Positions 18,001-24,854 of a stretch of DNA of 40,119 nt are shown here, piece by piece. Where the stretch lies: contig NZ_JAJTSZ010000015.1 in the NCBI RefSeq assembly GCF_021440195.1, positions 1-40,119 on the forward strand, in the 5' to 3' direction. Position numbers and translations under genes: made by a program. How positions within the stretch are numbered: the stretch's first letter is position 1; each line of letters begins with the position of its first letter. The DNA comes from Dyadobacter sp. CY356. GTDB taxonomy: Bacteria > Bacteroidota > Bacteroidia > Cytophagales > Spirosomataceae. The notes below the pieces were generated by a model. It had not been told where the DNA came from. It saw only the letters and a program-made list of their open reading frames with translations, and made no database searches.

Positions 18001-18040
18001 GAATTACAAACCTGACACTAAATGGTAATGATTTTGTCAT
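15038..18040 (-). CDS. TonB-dependent outer-membrane receptor with carboxypeptidase-like repeat
   Basis: The 1000-residue protein has a signal peptide (about residues 1-27, ending FAQQ). A carboxypeptidase-D-regulatory-like repeat (about 30-108; VSGRVIATEDGAGLPGVSIVVKG) and a plug domain (about 118-250; LRDGAAAQYGSDAIAGVVNMELKK) follow, then a 22-strand barrel ending in aromatic YYARLSFQF. It imports a ligand across the outer membrane using TonB energy. No SusD-like gene is adjacent, which argues against a polysaccharide-locus SusC partner and fits a siderophore or small-molecule receptor (inference). A 796-base gene-free region lies upstream. A terminator shared with the oxygenase gene lies downstream. 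Confidence 0.9.
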   Translation of the reverse strand: MTKSLPFSVRFVILVAICCLLTNILFAQQKTVSGRVIATEDGAGLPGVSIVVKGTNIGAITGADGTYKLAVPGEKSILSFSFVGFATQEKTVGSSGTIDVSLESDTKQFSELVVIGSRNSSRTKLDTPAPVDVISVAKISQNMPQTELGQLLKQVAPSFNSLKIPGGDLASHVDAVQLRNQPPNQTLVLLNGKRRHSSSLLLVANNSGPSTTVDMRTIPLAAVEKVEILRDGAAAQYGSDAIAGVVNMELKKSVGVFTGMYNTGFYANAGLAKNKDIDKFGTDGKLQQFMGNYGFALGDKGGFINLTFELSQQGKSSRVPKGGYSGAVFDDSYLNNTRKDEYGQTIITNPELIANPDNAALKTDQGLQDARGLKKKDFEMITGLSKVENGTIFMNMAIPLGPMKENEFYAFGGLNYRNTLSGCYYRFPRQQDRFLNDLYPNGFLPQLTSNISDRSLTMGVKGKAGIFDVDFSNSFGNSKFGFGMVNTMNASYGPSTPTTMRLGDNNFIQNTTNLGLTKLFENPGNGALKSVNVAFGAEMRIENYQIKAGQKESYTKGDYGTFTAPSDNYNYTKNVNKDVKSEQTIKTISGADSTVYVDLILPYKGDKVDIKGYSPNCQCFRGFAPEQETNAFRSVMAGYVDVEVDVTKRFMIEGAARYEHYSDFGGVLTGKFATRYSIIPDMFAVRGSISTGFRAPSLQELYYAQTSTGFTPGGVPFDQGYFTNNSTAAKALGIPKLKQERSTNISFGLTSQLITGLEVTADAYYIHIKDKIIQTGGFGGSVIGGNFSNIITADGIAQFFTNAADVETKGIDLVANYRTVVGRGGQMTFSLAANWNTVAFTKVYPAPLNIGANNTLPTDPTLRAQYLSDIYLNRSSRGSFERGNPRQKYIASIVYTKGPLSAMIRGVYYGGVNYYSNYHETDDITSPYADYTLGARATMDLSVSYQIIKALRVSIGGDNVTNTYPTKTRADLTDSGRFAYDNYQMGYQGAYYYARLSFQF

Positions 18041-18307
18041 GATGATTTAATGAATTAGTGAAATGGTAGGTCTTGATAAAAAACAATACACTAAGCCGTG
18101 ATTTGGCCAACGATTTCCCTGACGGAAATATAAAAACATAGTAATTCCAGTAGCCGTAAATACAGTAACGACCGTTTTTTGCTCAAATAATTGAGCTTTA
18201 CCAATAAAATCTGTTTGTAACCCTGCTTACAATCTTACTATGAAACAATAGTATTTATGCCCGCACGCATAGATTCAGGAAATGTTCATAGCTTCAACTC
18301 ATTCTTT

Positions 18308-18340
18308 CAAAAATAGTTTAGGATTCGAAAAAAGAATCAA
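18308..18340 (-). promoter_or_regulatory. Candidate promoter of the TonB-receptor gene
   Basis: On the minus strand the sequence reads TTG (18340-18338), 22 bases, then TATTTTTG (18315-18308), close to the Bacteroidota -33/-7 consensus. It would give a 5' leader of roughly 260 bases before the receptor ATG. The assignment is inferred from consensus only. Confidence 0.4.
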
Positions 18341-18792
18341 TAAAGTCTAGCAACTCACGGGATGAGTCTGATAGCAAGCCAGACTTTCTATGATGCTAAA
18401 TTCAACAGGATATTGTTTGTGTATTTATTAGAGCATTATATCAAACGTCCACAGGTGGGTCGTCGGTTAATTCTCTAAACTTTTAAAATTCATATTCTTC
18501 TGGTGCGGCTGGAAGATATATGAGGCTTGACTGGCTTTCGTCTTTTGGTTATCGACACTGTAAATGTATTGTTGTATTTGTAAAATACAAAATAAAAATA
18601 CTTAATTTTTTCAAAAAGCCATATTAAAACATCATTCTTTGCGTTAAAGGCACTTTTGTATTACGAATTTAGAATCAATCAAAAAGTGCAAATAATTTAT
18701 AGATATGAAATGTTTCAATTTATTATTTTAATAATGCAATAGCGGTAATTTTACTCCTGTAAATGAGATTTATGAATCGGTTATAAACTAAA

Positions 18793-18816
18793 AAAAGTCA
18801 CTGAATAGTGACTTTT
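18793..18816 (-). terminator. Intrinsic terminator of the ABC exporter gene
   Basis: AAAAGTCACT (18793-18802) and AGTGACTTTT (18807-18816) form a perfect 10-bp stem with a GAAT loop. A run of T follows on the minus strand. It lies 21 bases after the stop of the ABC exporter gene. Confidence 0.85.
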
Positions 18817-18836
18817 AGTATATTAGTAAATGAGGA

Positions 18837-20618
18837 TTACACTTCTTCTGCCAGCAACTGCTTTTCGTACAATTCTTTGTAAGCTCCGTTTTTTGCCATA
18901 AGTTCCGTATGTGTTCCCTGTTCAACAATCCGGCCTTCGTGAAGAACTACAATTTTATCAGCCAGCTTTGCGGAAGAAACCCGGTGTGAAATAATCACCG
19001 AAGTGCGCTGATCCATAATTCGTTTCAGGTTATTCAGGATGATGTTTTCAGTATTGGTATCAACCGCGGAAAGACAATCATCAAGAATCAATATTTTTGG
19101 ATCGCGTGCGATGGCGCGGGCAATGGAAAGTCGTTGTTTTTGTCCACCAGATAATGTAATTCCTCTTTCTCCCAAACGCGTATCAAATCCTTGTGGAAAA
19201 TTCAGAATGTTCTGGTATAGATCTGCATCTTTCACAGCCTGTTCAATGCGGTCGTGCGGCATATTTTTTGTTCCAAAACGCACATTATTTTCAATAGAAT
19301 CTGAAAAAAGAAAAACATCCTGCGGAACATAACCAAGCTGGCGACGGAATGCGTGGACATTATACTCTTTCAATGGAATGTTATCGATCAGGATTTCACC
19401 TTCCGTCGGATCATAAAGCCGGCATAATAAATGTGCTAATGTGCTTTTTCCTGAACCTGTTGTACCAAGAATTGCAACGCTTTCACCATGTTTTATTTCC
19501 AGATCAAAGTTTTCAATCGCCTGAATTCCAGAATCCGGATAGATAAATCCTACATTTTTGAAAGTTATAATTCCATCCAGTTCTTTTTCGATATTCTTGT
19601 CAGAAACAAGGGTATTTTTTTCGTTCAAAAACTCATTGATACGTGTTTGTGAAGAAGCAGCGCGCTGGATCTGGCTTGTTGTCCAGCCAAGTGCCATAAC
19701 GGGCCAGGTCAGTATATTCACGTAAAGGATAAATTCCGTGATATTTCCCGGGGTCAGATTACCATTCATGATTTCTTTTCCTCCGACATAAATAATCAGG
19801 ATATTACTGATCCCGATAAGAAGCACAATAATAGGGTAGAAGATCGCATCCACTTTTGCAAGACCGAGCGATTTATTCTTAAAATCTTCCGCCTCAGTCT
19901 GGAAATTGGTAAAAGAATGTTTTTCCTGAACAAAAGATTTGATCACCCGGATTCCCGAAAATGCTTCCTGCACATAAGTTGAAAGTGCTGAAAGCTGTTT
20001 CTGGATTTCCTGTGAACGTTTCATCATAATATTGTTCACCACATAAATACTGATAGAAAGCAGCGGCAACGGTATCAAAACGTAAACCGTAAGTTTGGTG
20101 CTCACGGTCAGCATGTAAGAAATCACAAGGACAAAAAGTACTATCAGGTTGAGGCCATACATTAAAGACGGGCCAACATACATTCTGACATTACTCACAT
20201 CCTCCGAAATACGAGCCATCAGATCACCTGTATTATGGCTTCTGAAAAAACTGGTCGGCAGGGTTTGGTAATGATTATATACATCATTTTTCAATTCATA
20301 TTCAATATGACGCGACATGACGATAATGGTCTGACGAACCAGAAAAAGGAAAATTCCTTTCAAAAGCGCCATAGCCAGAATCAGCAAGCCATATAGTAAG
20401 ATCGTGAAAGCGAAGGTGTCGTACATTTCACTTTGCAGTTTGGAACCCGCAAACAAATAATACACATCCAGGGTTTCGCTTACCAGATCGAGCGCGTAAC
20501 GCACCAGCTGTGCGGGAATAATTCCAAAAAGATTAGAAATAATGGTAAAAATTGTTCCTAAAATAAGATACCATTTATATTTCAAGAAGTACTTATTGAG
20601 GTACTTAAGTGCTTTCAC
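18837..20618 (-). CDS. ABC exporter, fused permease and ATPase (MsbA-like)
   Basis: The 593-residue half-transporter has six membrane segments (about residues 15-300) followed by the ATPase. The Walker A motif is GTTGSGKST (about 390), the signature LSGGQ and the Walker B ILILDDCLSAVD. The expected catalytic Glu after the Walker B Asp is Asp here. I recall such DD forms as common among Bacteroidota MsbA-like exporters, but have not checked. It works as a homodimer or with a partner half-transporter, exporting lipid or drug-like molecules across the inner membrane. No partner gene is adjacent. The gene is divergent from nusB across 361 bases and ends in a clear terminator. Confidence 0.9.
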   Translation of the reverse strand: MKALKYLNKYFLKYKWYLILGTIFTIISNLFGIIPAQLVRYALDLVSETLDVYYLFAGSKLQSEMYDTFAFTILLYGLLILAMALLKGIFLFLVRQTIIVMSRHIEYELKNDVYNHYQTLPTSFFRSHNTGDLMARISEDVSNVRMYVGPSLMYGLNLIVLFVLVISYMLTVSTKLTVYVLIPLPLLSISIYVVNNIMMKRSQEIQKQLSALSTYVQEAFSGIRVIKSFVQEKHSFTNFQTEAEDFKNKSLGLAKVDAIFYPIIVLLIGISNILIIYVGGKEIMNGNLTPGNITEFILYVNILTWPVMALGWTTSQIQRAASSQTRINEFLNEKNTLVSDKNIEKELDGIITFKNVGFIYPDSGIQAIENFDLEIKHGESVAILGTTGSGKSTLAHLLCRLYDPTEGEILIDNIPLKEYNVHAFRRQLGYVPQDVFLFSDSIENNVRFGTKNMPHDRIEQAVKDADLYQNILNFPQGFDTRLGERGITLSGGQKQRLSIARAIARDPKILILDDCLSAVDTNTENIILNNLKRIMDQRTSVIISHRVSSAKLADKIVVLHEGRIVEQGTHTELMAKNGAYKELYEKQLLAEEV

Positions 20619-20979
20619 GTGTTAATAGAGTTGATTTTGTGTTTGCGCTAATTTTCAGTGATTTATTTGGTAGTTATCCATTTCACACTTAAACGATTAT
20701 CCGCATTGAGGTAAATACTTAAATTGATAAATCCCGGTTTTTTCAAAACAGTAGATTTTTGAACCGATTCAGGCATGCTTCAATAGCAACATTCAAATGT
20801 TTTAAAACGTTGCAAATGTAAAACCATCGCTTCGATTTTTCCATTTCTAAACAAAATAGTCTAATTTTGCGGTCAATTTTAAATATTATCGCGGGGGATT
20901 GTTAAAATAAAAACCTTGCTGAAAACGCAGACCCGTTCTTTGGTTTACTGTACCTTTTACCCAATTAGTATTCCGGCTT
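20619..20979. other. Divergent intergenic region between ABC exporter and nusB
   Basis: No gene is seen. A plus-strand -7 element TAATTTTG lies at 20862-20869, giving nusB a leader of about 104 bases. A minus-strand TACATTTG at 20820-20813 may serve the ABC exporter, but no -33 stands at the usual spacing. A 14-base palindrome AACATTCAAATGTT (20788-20801) sits between the genes. Confidence 0.4.
20862..20869 (+). promoter_or_regulatory. Candidate -7 element of the nusB promoter
   Basis: TAATTTTG matches the Bacteroidota TAnnTTTG element. It would start transcription near 20876, leaving a leader of about 104 bases before the nusB ATG. No clear -33 TTTG is seen at the usual distance. Confidence 0.5.
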
Positions 20980-22146
20980 ATGCTGAATAGAAGATTATTA
21001 CGAACAAAAGCTGTTCAAGCTCTTTACGCACGCAAATTAACTGCTGATGCCAATCGTTTACTTGCTTTGGATCAGATTGAAGAAGCGTTTGCGCCTGATT
21101 TAAATTCCATGGAATTTCAGGACAAGCAAAAACTTACCAGCAACAAACATTTGGCAGGAGCGGCATTGGATGAACTTATCAAAAGCGGAGAATTAAAACC
21201 GAATGATGATGTTTCGGCTGATGTGGCAAAAGTTGCCGGCAGTGCGTATCAGGCATATAAAAGACAAACGGGAACGGACGGAGAGAAAATGGTTCGTCGC
21301 GTGCTCAATGAAACGGAATCTATTTACGTTGATTTTATCCGCGTTTTGTCCATGTTACTTGAACTTTCGTATCAGGCAAAACTGGATCGTGAACGGAAAT
21401 ATGATGATCCGGAAGCTCCTTTCTCAAAAAATGGCGGCCTGAATACAAACCGTGTCATTATGGTTTTGCAGGAAGATAAAACACTTGAAGAAGAAATAAT
21501 CAGAAACGGTATCAACTGGAGTAATGACATGAACATGATACGCAAAACGTATCGTGAGGCATTACGAAAGGATGCGACCTATGAGGAATATTGCAATAAA
21601 GTTGAACATACGCCGGAAGAAGATCAGCTGCTGGTACAATATATATTGCGTCAGGTAATTTTGAAACATGAAGTTCCGCTTGAATATCTCGAACAACGAG
21701 ATCTATACTGGGCTGATCATAGCGAACTGATCCGCGGCCTTGCAATCAAAACATTGAAATCTGCCGACAATGCAGAAACTTTCACCTTGGCTCCTTTGAC
21801 AAAAGACTGGGAAGAGGACCGTTTCTTTGTTGAGGAACTTTACAGATATGTAATTGAAGAAAATGATCAGTATGATCTTTATCTTGACGAACAACTGAAA
21901 AACTGGGAACTGGATCGTATTGCTCTGGTGGATATGATTATCCTGAAAACAGCTTTGGCTGAGTTAATTCATTTTCCGGGAATTCCGGTAAAAGTGACGA
22001 TCAATGAATTTATTGAGATCGCAAAAAGGTATAGTACACCCAAAAGTGGTAAGTTTGTGAATGGTGTACTTGATGTACTTTCTGTTAAATTAGCAGCGCA
22101 GGGTATTATCCGAAAAAGTGGCCGTGGATTGATAGATAATAAATAG
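20980..22146 (+). CDS. nusB: Transcription antitermination factor NusB, long form
   Basis: The 388-residue protein carries a NusB domain in its C-terminal third (about 285-375; LDRIALVDMIILKTALAELIHFPGIPVKVTINEFIEIAKRYSTPKSGKFVNGVLDVL). With NusE this domain binds boxA of rRNA leaders and supports processive rRNA transcription. The N-terminus (LNRRLLRTKAVQALYARKL) is also NusB-like, so the usual compact domain of about 140 residues appears to be interrupted or extended by a middle region of roughly 200 residues. Long NusB proteins of this size occur in Bacteroidota. It heads a plus-strand series with ytxH, DUF1573, yajC and ybbR-like genes. Confidence 0.9.
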   Translation: MLNRRLLRTKAVQALYARKLTADANRLLALDQIEEAFAPDLNSMEFQDKQKLTSNKHLAGAALDELIKSGELKPNDDVSADVAKVAGSAYQAYKRQTGTDGEKMVRRVLNETESIYVDFIRVLSMLLELSYQAKLDRERKYDDPEAPFSKNGGLNTNRVIMVLQEDKTLEEEIIRNGINWSNDMNMIRKTYREALRKDATYEEYCNKVEHTPEEDQLLVQYILRQVILKHEVPLEYLEQRDLYWADHSELIRGLAIKTLKSADNAETFTLAPLTKDWEEDRFFVEELYRYVIEENDQYDLYLDEQLKNWELDRIALVDMIILKTALAELIHFPGIPVKVTINEFIEIAKRYSTPKSGKFVNGVLDVLSVKLAAQGIIRKSGRGLIDNK

Positions 22147-22222
22147 GCATAGAAGTTTTAGGTTAATTGATTTTTAAAGTTAATCATCAACAGTTGCGGG
22201 TAACCGCTAAAATTATAAAGCC

Positions 22223-22525
22223 ATGAGTAAATCGAGCCGTAGTTTAATTGCATTTTTGACTGGATGTGCAACCGGAGCAGCTTTGGGGATTCTTTATGCT
22301 CCTGATAAAGGAAATGTGCTTCGCACCCAGCTTACATACAGGTTGTCCAAATACCGTGAAAAGTTACAGGATGTGATCGAAGATTTAATTGACAAAAAAA
22401 ATCAGCCTGACAGCTACGCAAGAACAGAAGGCGAGCGTGTTGTGACGGATGCACGTGAAAAGGCAGAAAAGCTGCTTGAAGATGTAGACCGTCTGATGGC
22501 ACAAATAAAAAGTCAGACCAACTGA
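22223..22525 (+). CDS. YtxH domain-containing protein
   Basis: The 100-residue protein starts with a membrane-like segment rich in Ala and Gly (LIAFLTGCATGAALGILYAPDKG, about 7-29). This is the YtxH hallmark, including the LYAPDKG turn. An amphipathic, coiled-coil-prone tail follows. YtxH proteins are short envelope- or stress-associated proteins with no defined reaction. The gene follows nusB by 76 bases and precedes the DUF1573 lipoprotein gene by 14 bases, so the last two are probably cotranscribed. Confidence 0.85.
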   Translation: MSKSSRSLIAFLTGCATGAALGILYAPDKGNVLRTQLTYRLSKYREKLQDVIEDLIDKKNQPDSYARTEGERVVTDAREKAEKLLEDVDRLMAQIKSQTN

Positions 22526-22539
22526 TTTAAACTCAACTT

Positions 22540-22983
22540 ATGAAAAAACTTGCTGCATTCGTGATTCTTTCGGGAATTGCCATCATGCTTGTAAATTGTT
22601 CAGGTGCTGAAAGTAAAAAAGATTCAAAAACGGGAGATATCAAACTTCCCGTTTTTACTTTGACTGACAGTTCCTCTTTTGATTTCGGGACCATTCAGGA
22701 AGGTGAAGTGGTAGAGCATACTTTTCATTTTAAAAATGACGGGCCTTATCCGCTGATCCTGAATAACATTACATCATCATGCGGCTGCACAACGCCAGAA
22801 TGGCCGCGTGATCCGATTGCCCCGAATGCTGCTTCGAGTATCAAAGTTCGTTTTAACAGTAAAGGCAAATCCGGGCCGCAGGTAAAAACGGTTACTGTTT
22901 ATGCCAATACAGACCCGGCTTATTCAGAATTACGTTTAAGAGGAATTGTTAATGCGGCGCCAAAACCGGAAGCAGCAAAATAA
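22540..22983 (+). CDS. DUF1573 lipoprotein
   Basis: The 147-residue protein has a lipoprotein signal peptide with Cys at residue 20 (MLVNC). A DUF1573 domain follows (about 40-140): FDFGTIQEGEVVEHTFHFKNDGPYPLILNNITSSCGCTTPEWPRDPIAPN, an Ig-like fold with the Cys-Gly-Cys turn typical of the family. It should be anchored in the cell envelope; the function of the family is not defined. A short GC-rich hairpin follows the stop. Confidence 0.88.
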   Translation: MKKLAAFVILSGIAIMLVNCSGAESKKDSKTGDIKLPVFTLTDSSSFDFGTIQEGEVVEHTFHFKNDGPYPLILNNITSSCGCTTPEWPRDPIAPNAASSIKVRFNSKGKSGPQVKTVTVYANTDPAYSELRLRGIVNAAPKPEAAK

Positions 22984-23003
22984 ACCGGAAGCTATTTTCC
23001 GGT
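22984..23003 (+). terminator. Weak hairpin after the DUF1573 gene
   Basis: ACCGGAA and TTCCGGT form a 7-bp stem around a six-base loop directly behind the stop codon. The tail is A-rich rather than T-rich, so termination is doubtful and some read-through into yajC is expected. Confidence 0.35.
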
Positions 23004-23057
23004 AATAAAAAGTTTAAATGATCTCGTTTTAACTATCTTAATAACCCTAATACAATA

Positions 23058-23357
23058 ATGACACTTTCAATTTTATTACAGGCAGCAGGTGGCTCACAAG
23101 CTATGATTTATCAGGTGGTTATGTGGGTTGGTATTATAGGGGTATTTTATTTCTTCATGATCCGTCCTCAGCAAAAAAAGCAAAAAGAACTTAAAACACT
23201 TTTGAGCGCAATTAAAAAAGGTGATCAGGTTGTTACAATCGGTGGGATTCATGCAAGAGTTTACAATGTTGAAGAAACTTTGGTAACACTTGAACTGGAT
23301 AAAGGCGTGAAATTGACTGTTGACAAATCGGCCATTGCCCGTACTGTTGCAGAATAA
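23058..23357 (+). CDS. yajC: YajC, accessory subunit of the Sec preprotein translocase
   Basis: The 99-residue protein has one membrane segment (about residues 17-36, VVMWVGIIGVFYFFMI). The conserved RPQQKKQKELKTLLSAIKKGDQVVTIGGI block follows, then a small beta domain. YajC associates with SecDF at the inner membrane. secD and secF are not next to it here. A long-loop hairpin follows the gene. Confidence 0.93.
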   Translation: MTLSILLQAAGGSQAMIYQVVMWVGIIGVFYFFMIRPQQKKQKELKTLLSAIKKGDQVVTIGGIHARVYNVEETLVTLELDKGVKLTVDKSAIARTVAE

Positions 23358-23400
23358 TATCTGACGGAAGAACGTTATTTATTTGATATAATAATTTTGA

Positions 23401-23470
23401 GTGGTGTCAGGGGTGGCCTTTATATTTTTATATTGAGGTGATTACATCAAATCCTGACACCGCTTTTTTT
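23401..23470 (+). terminator. Terminator-like structure after yajC
   Basis: GTGGTGTCAGG (23401-23411) pairs with CCTGACACCGC (23453-23463), with one G-T pair, and a run of seven T follows. The loop is unusually long (41 bases) and can form small inner hairpins, so it may also be a structured RNA element. Confidence 0.65.
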
Positions 23471-23527
23471 GTATAATACATATTAACTGTATATTGAAAA
23501 GAATATACAATTATTTAATTAGCAGCT

Positions 23528-24223
23528 GTGAGTAACATTCCATCAGGTCGGAATAAGATTAAAACTTTTTTAGGTTGTCTTTTGGCGGCTACGTTTTTCT
23601 GGTTGATGAATGTGCTGAACAAAGAGGATTATTCTATCAGGCTCAGCTATCCGTTAACTGTTGAGTATGACGCTGCTGCTTTTGTGCCTTTACAACCTTT
23701 ACCAAAAAGAATTTCAGTAAATGTGACGGGTGACGGGTGGAATTTGCTAAGAAAATCATGGCTGAATTTCAACGCCGCACCGGTTGTTTACAAAGTTTTG
23801 AATCCTACCAAAGCAAGTTTTATAAATTCCACATCTCTGACAGACCAGATCACGGAACTGTTTCCTGATGTGAAAGTTAACTACGTGGTTTCGGATACTT
23901 TTGAATTAAGTTTTGAAAGAAAAATCAGAAAGATCATTCCAATCCGGATTGACAGCGCGGGAATCAATATGCGGGAGGGATACGTAATTTCGAGTATTAT
24001 CAATGTATCGCCATCACTGATTTCAGTTGACGGACCCATCTCTCTGATCCGCACTTATCCTGATACCATCCGGTTAGGAATCCCTACCAAGAAAATTCAA
24101 AATAATTACGACGAAAGTCTGCCAATCCCGTTAGCAGCCTCTCCGCTGGTAGAAGTCAGTCATCGCGACGTTTATGTCAGTTTTGAAGTAGCGCAGATCT
24201 TAGGAAATCTTAATAAGGATTAA
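23528..24223 (+). CDS. YbbR-like domain protein
   Basis: The 231-residue protein has an N-terminal membrane segment (about residues 12-28; FLGCLLAATFFWLMNVLNKE) and two YbbR-like beta domains. The first includes LPKRISVNVTGDGWNLL and the second ISVDGPISLIRTYPDTIRL. YbbR (CdaR-like) proteins are exported or membrane-anchored, and some regulate a diadenylate cyclase. Here no such cyclase gene is adjacent, so the partner is unknown. It starts at a GTG. coaE follows 33 bases later and is probably cotranscribed. Confidence 0.78.
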   Translation: MSNIPSGRNKIKTFLGCLLAATFFWLMNVLNKEDYSIRLSYPLTVEYDAAAFVPLQPLPKRISVNVTGDGWNLLRKSWLNFNAAPVVYKVLNPTKASFINSTSLTDQITELFPDVKVNYVVSDTFELSFERKIRKIIPIRIDSAGINMREGYVISSIINVSPSLISVDGPISLIRTYPDTIRLGIPTKKIQNNYDESLPIPLAASPLVEVSHRDVYVSFEVAQILGNLNKD

Positions 24224-24256
24224 TAGTTAAGGGTTAATCATTAACCATTAAAAAAA

Positions 24257-24853
24257 GTGAATATTGGTGTAACAGGAGGCATTGGTTCTGGCAAAAGTAT
24301 TGTTTGCAGGTTGTTTGCTTGTCTGGATATTCCTGTCTATGATGCTGATACCCGCGCTAAATGGCTTACGAATCATGATCCTGAAATTCGCGAAGCTGTA
24401 ATTCATTTACTTGGAGAGGAATCTTATACTTTGGATGGTGAATATAATCGTCCCTTTGTTTCTTCGCAGGTTTTCAAAAATACTGATCTACTTAAAAAAC
24501 TTAGTGGAATTATTCATCCTGCTGTTGGGAAGGATACTAATGCCTGGCTTGAAAAAAACGCTGATTCTCCTTACGTGATCAAGGAAGCTGCGATTATGAA
24601 CAAGGCTGGCGATAATAACAATCTGGACTTTGTGATTGTAGTAACTGCGCCGGTTGAATTACGTTTATCAAGAATCAGAAACCGTGATAAAAACCGTTCA
24701 GAAGCTGAAATCAGATCGATAATCGAAAGGCAAATTTCTGACGAAGAACGGGATGCAATTGCAGACTTTAAAATTGATAATGGCGGGAATATTGCCTTGA
24801 TTCCACAGGTTTTGGCACTTCACAAATTATTTCTGGAAAGAGCGGGAAGTTAA
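24257..24853 (+). CDS. coaE: Dephospho-CoA kinase
   Basis: CoaE phosphorylates the 3'-hydroxyl of dephospho-CoA in the last step of coenzyme A synthesis, in the cytosol. The 198-residue protein has the P-loop GGIGSGKS (7-14) and the DADTRAKWL segment of the CoA-binding lid. IHPAVGKD and RNRDKNRSEAEIRSIIERQ are both typical of CoaE. The length is normal. A GTG start (24257) fits the P-loop position. It converges on dnaX with one base between the stop codons. Confidence 0.95.
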   Translation: MNIGVTGGIGSGKSIVCRLFACLDIPVYDADTRAKWLTNHDPEIREAVIHLLGEESYTLDGEYNRPFVSSQVFKNTDLLKKLSGIIHPAVGKDTNAWLEKNADSPYVIKEAAIMNKAGDNNNLDFVIVVTAPVELRLSRIRNRDKNRSEAEIRSIIERQISDEERDAIADFKIDNGGNIALIPQVLALHKLFLERAGS

Positions 24854-24854
24854 T

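Larger units (their letters stand above)
18041..18836. other. Gene-free stretch upstream of the TonB-receptor gene
   Basis: No convincing gene was found in these 796 bases. It probably contains the receptor promoter and a long leader. A minus-strand -7 element TATTTTTG lies at 18315-18308 with TTG at 18340-18338, giving a leader of about 260 bases. The hairpin GCTCAA-ATAA-TTGAGC is at 18181-18196, and GATTC/GAATC flanks GAAAAAA at 18322-18338. A terminator for the ABC exporter is at 18793-18816. One minus-strand frame is open for about 35 codons around 18470-18590, but it has no start codon. Confidence 0.45.

Noticed and set aside
18470..18590. A small minus-strand ORF in the region before the receptor gene
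   Set aside because: It has about 35 codons, no credible start and no recognisable motif.
18837..20618. Inactive ABC ATPase because Asp replaces the catalytic Glu after Walker B
   Set aside because: All other motifs are intact, and I recall such DD Walker B forms in active-looking Bacteroidota exporters, so loss of activity is not supported.
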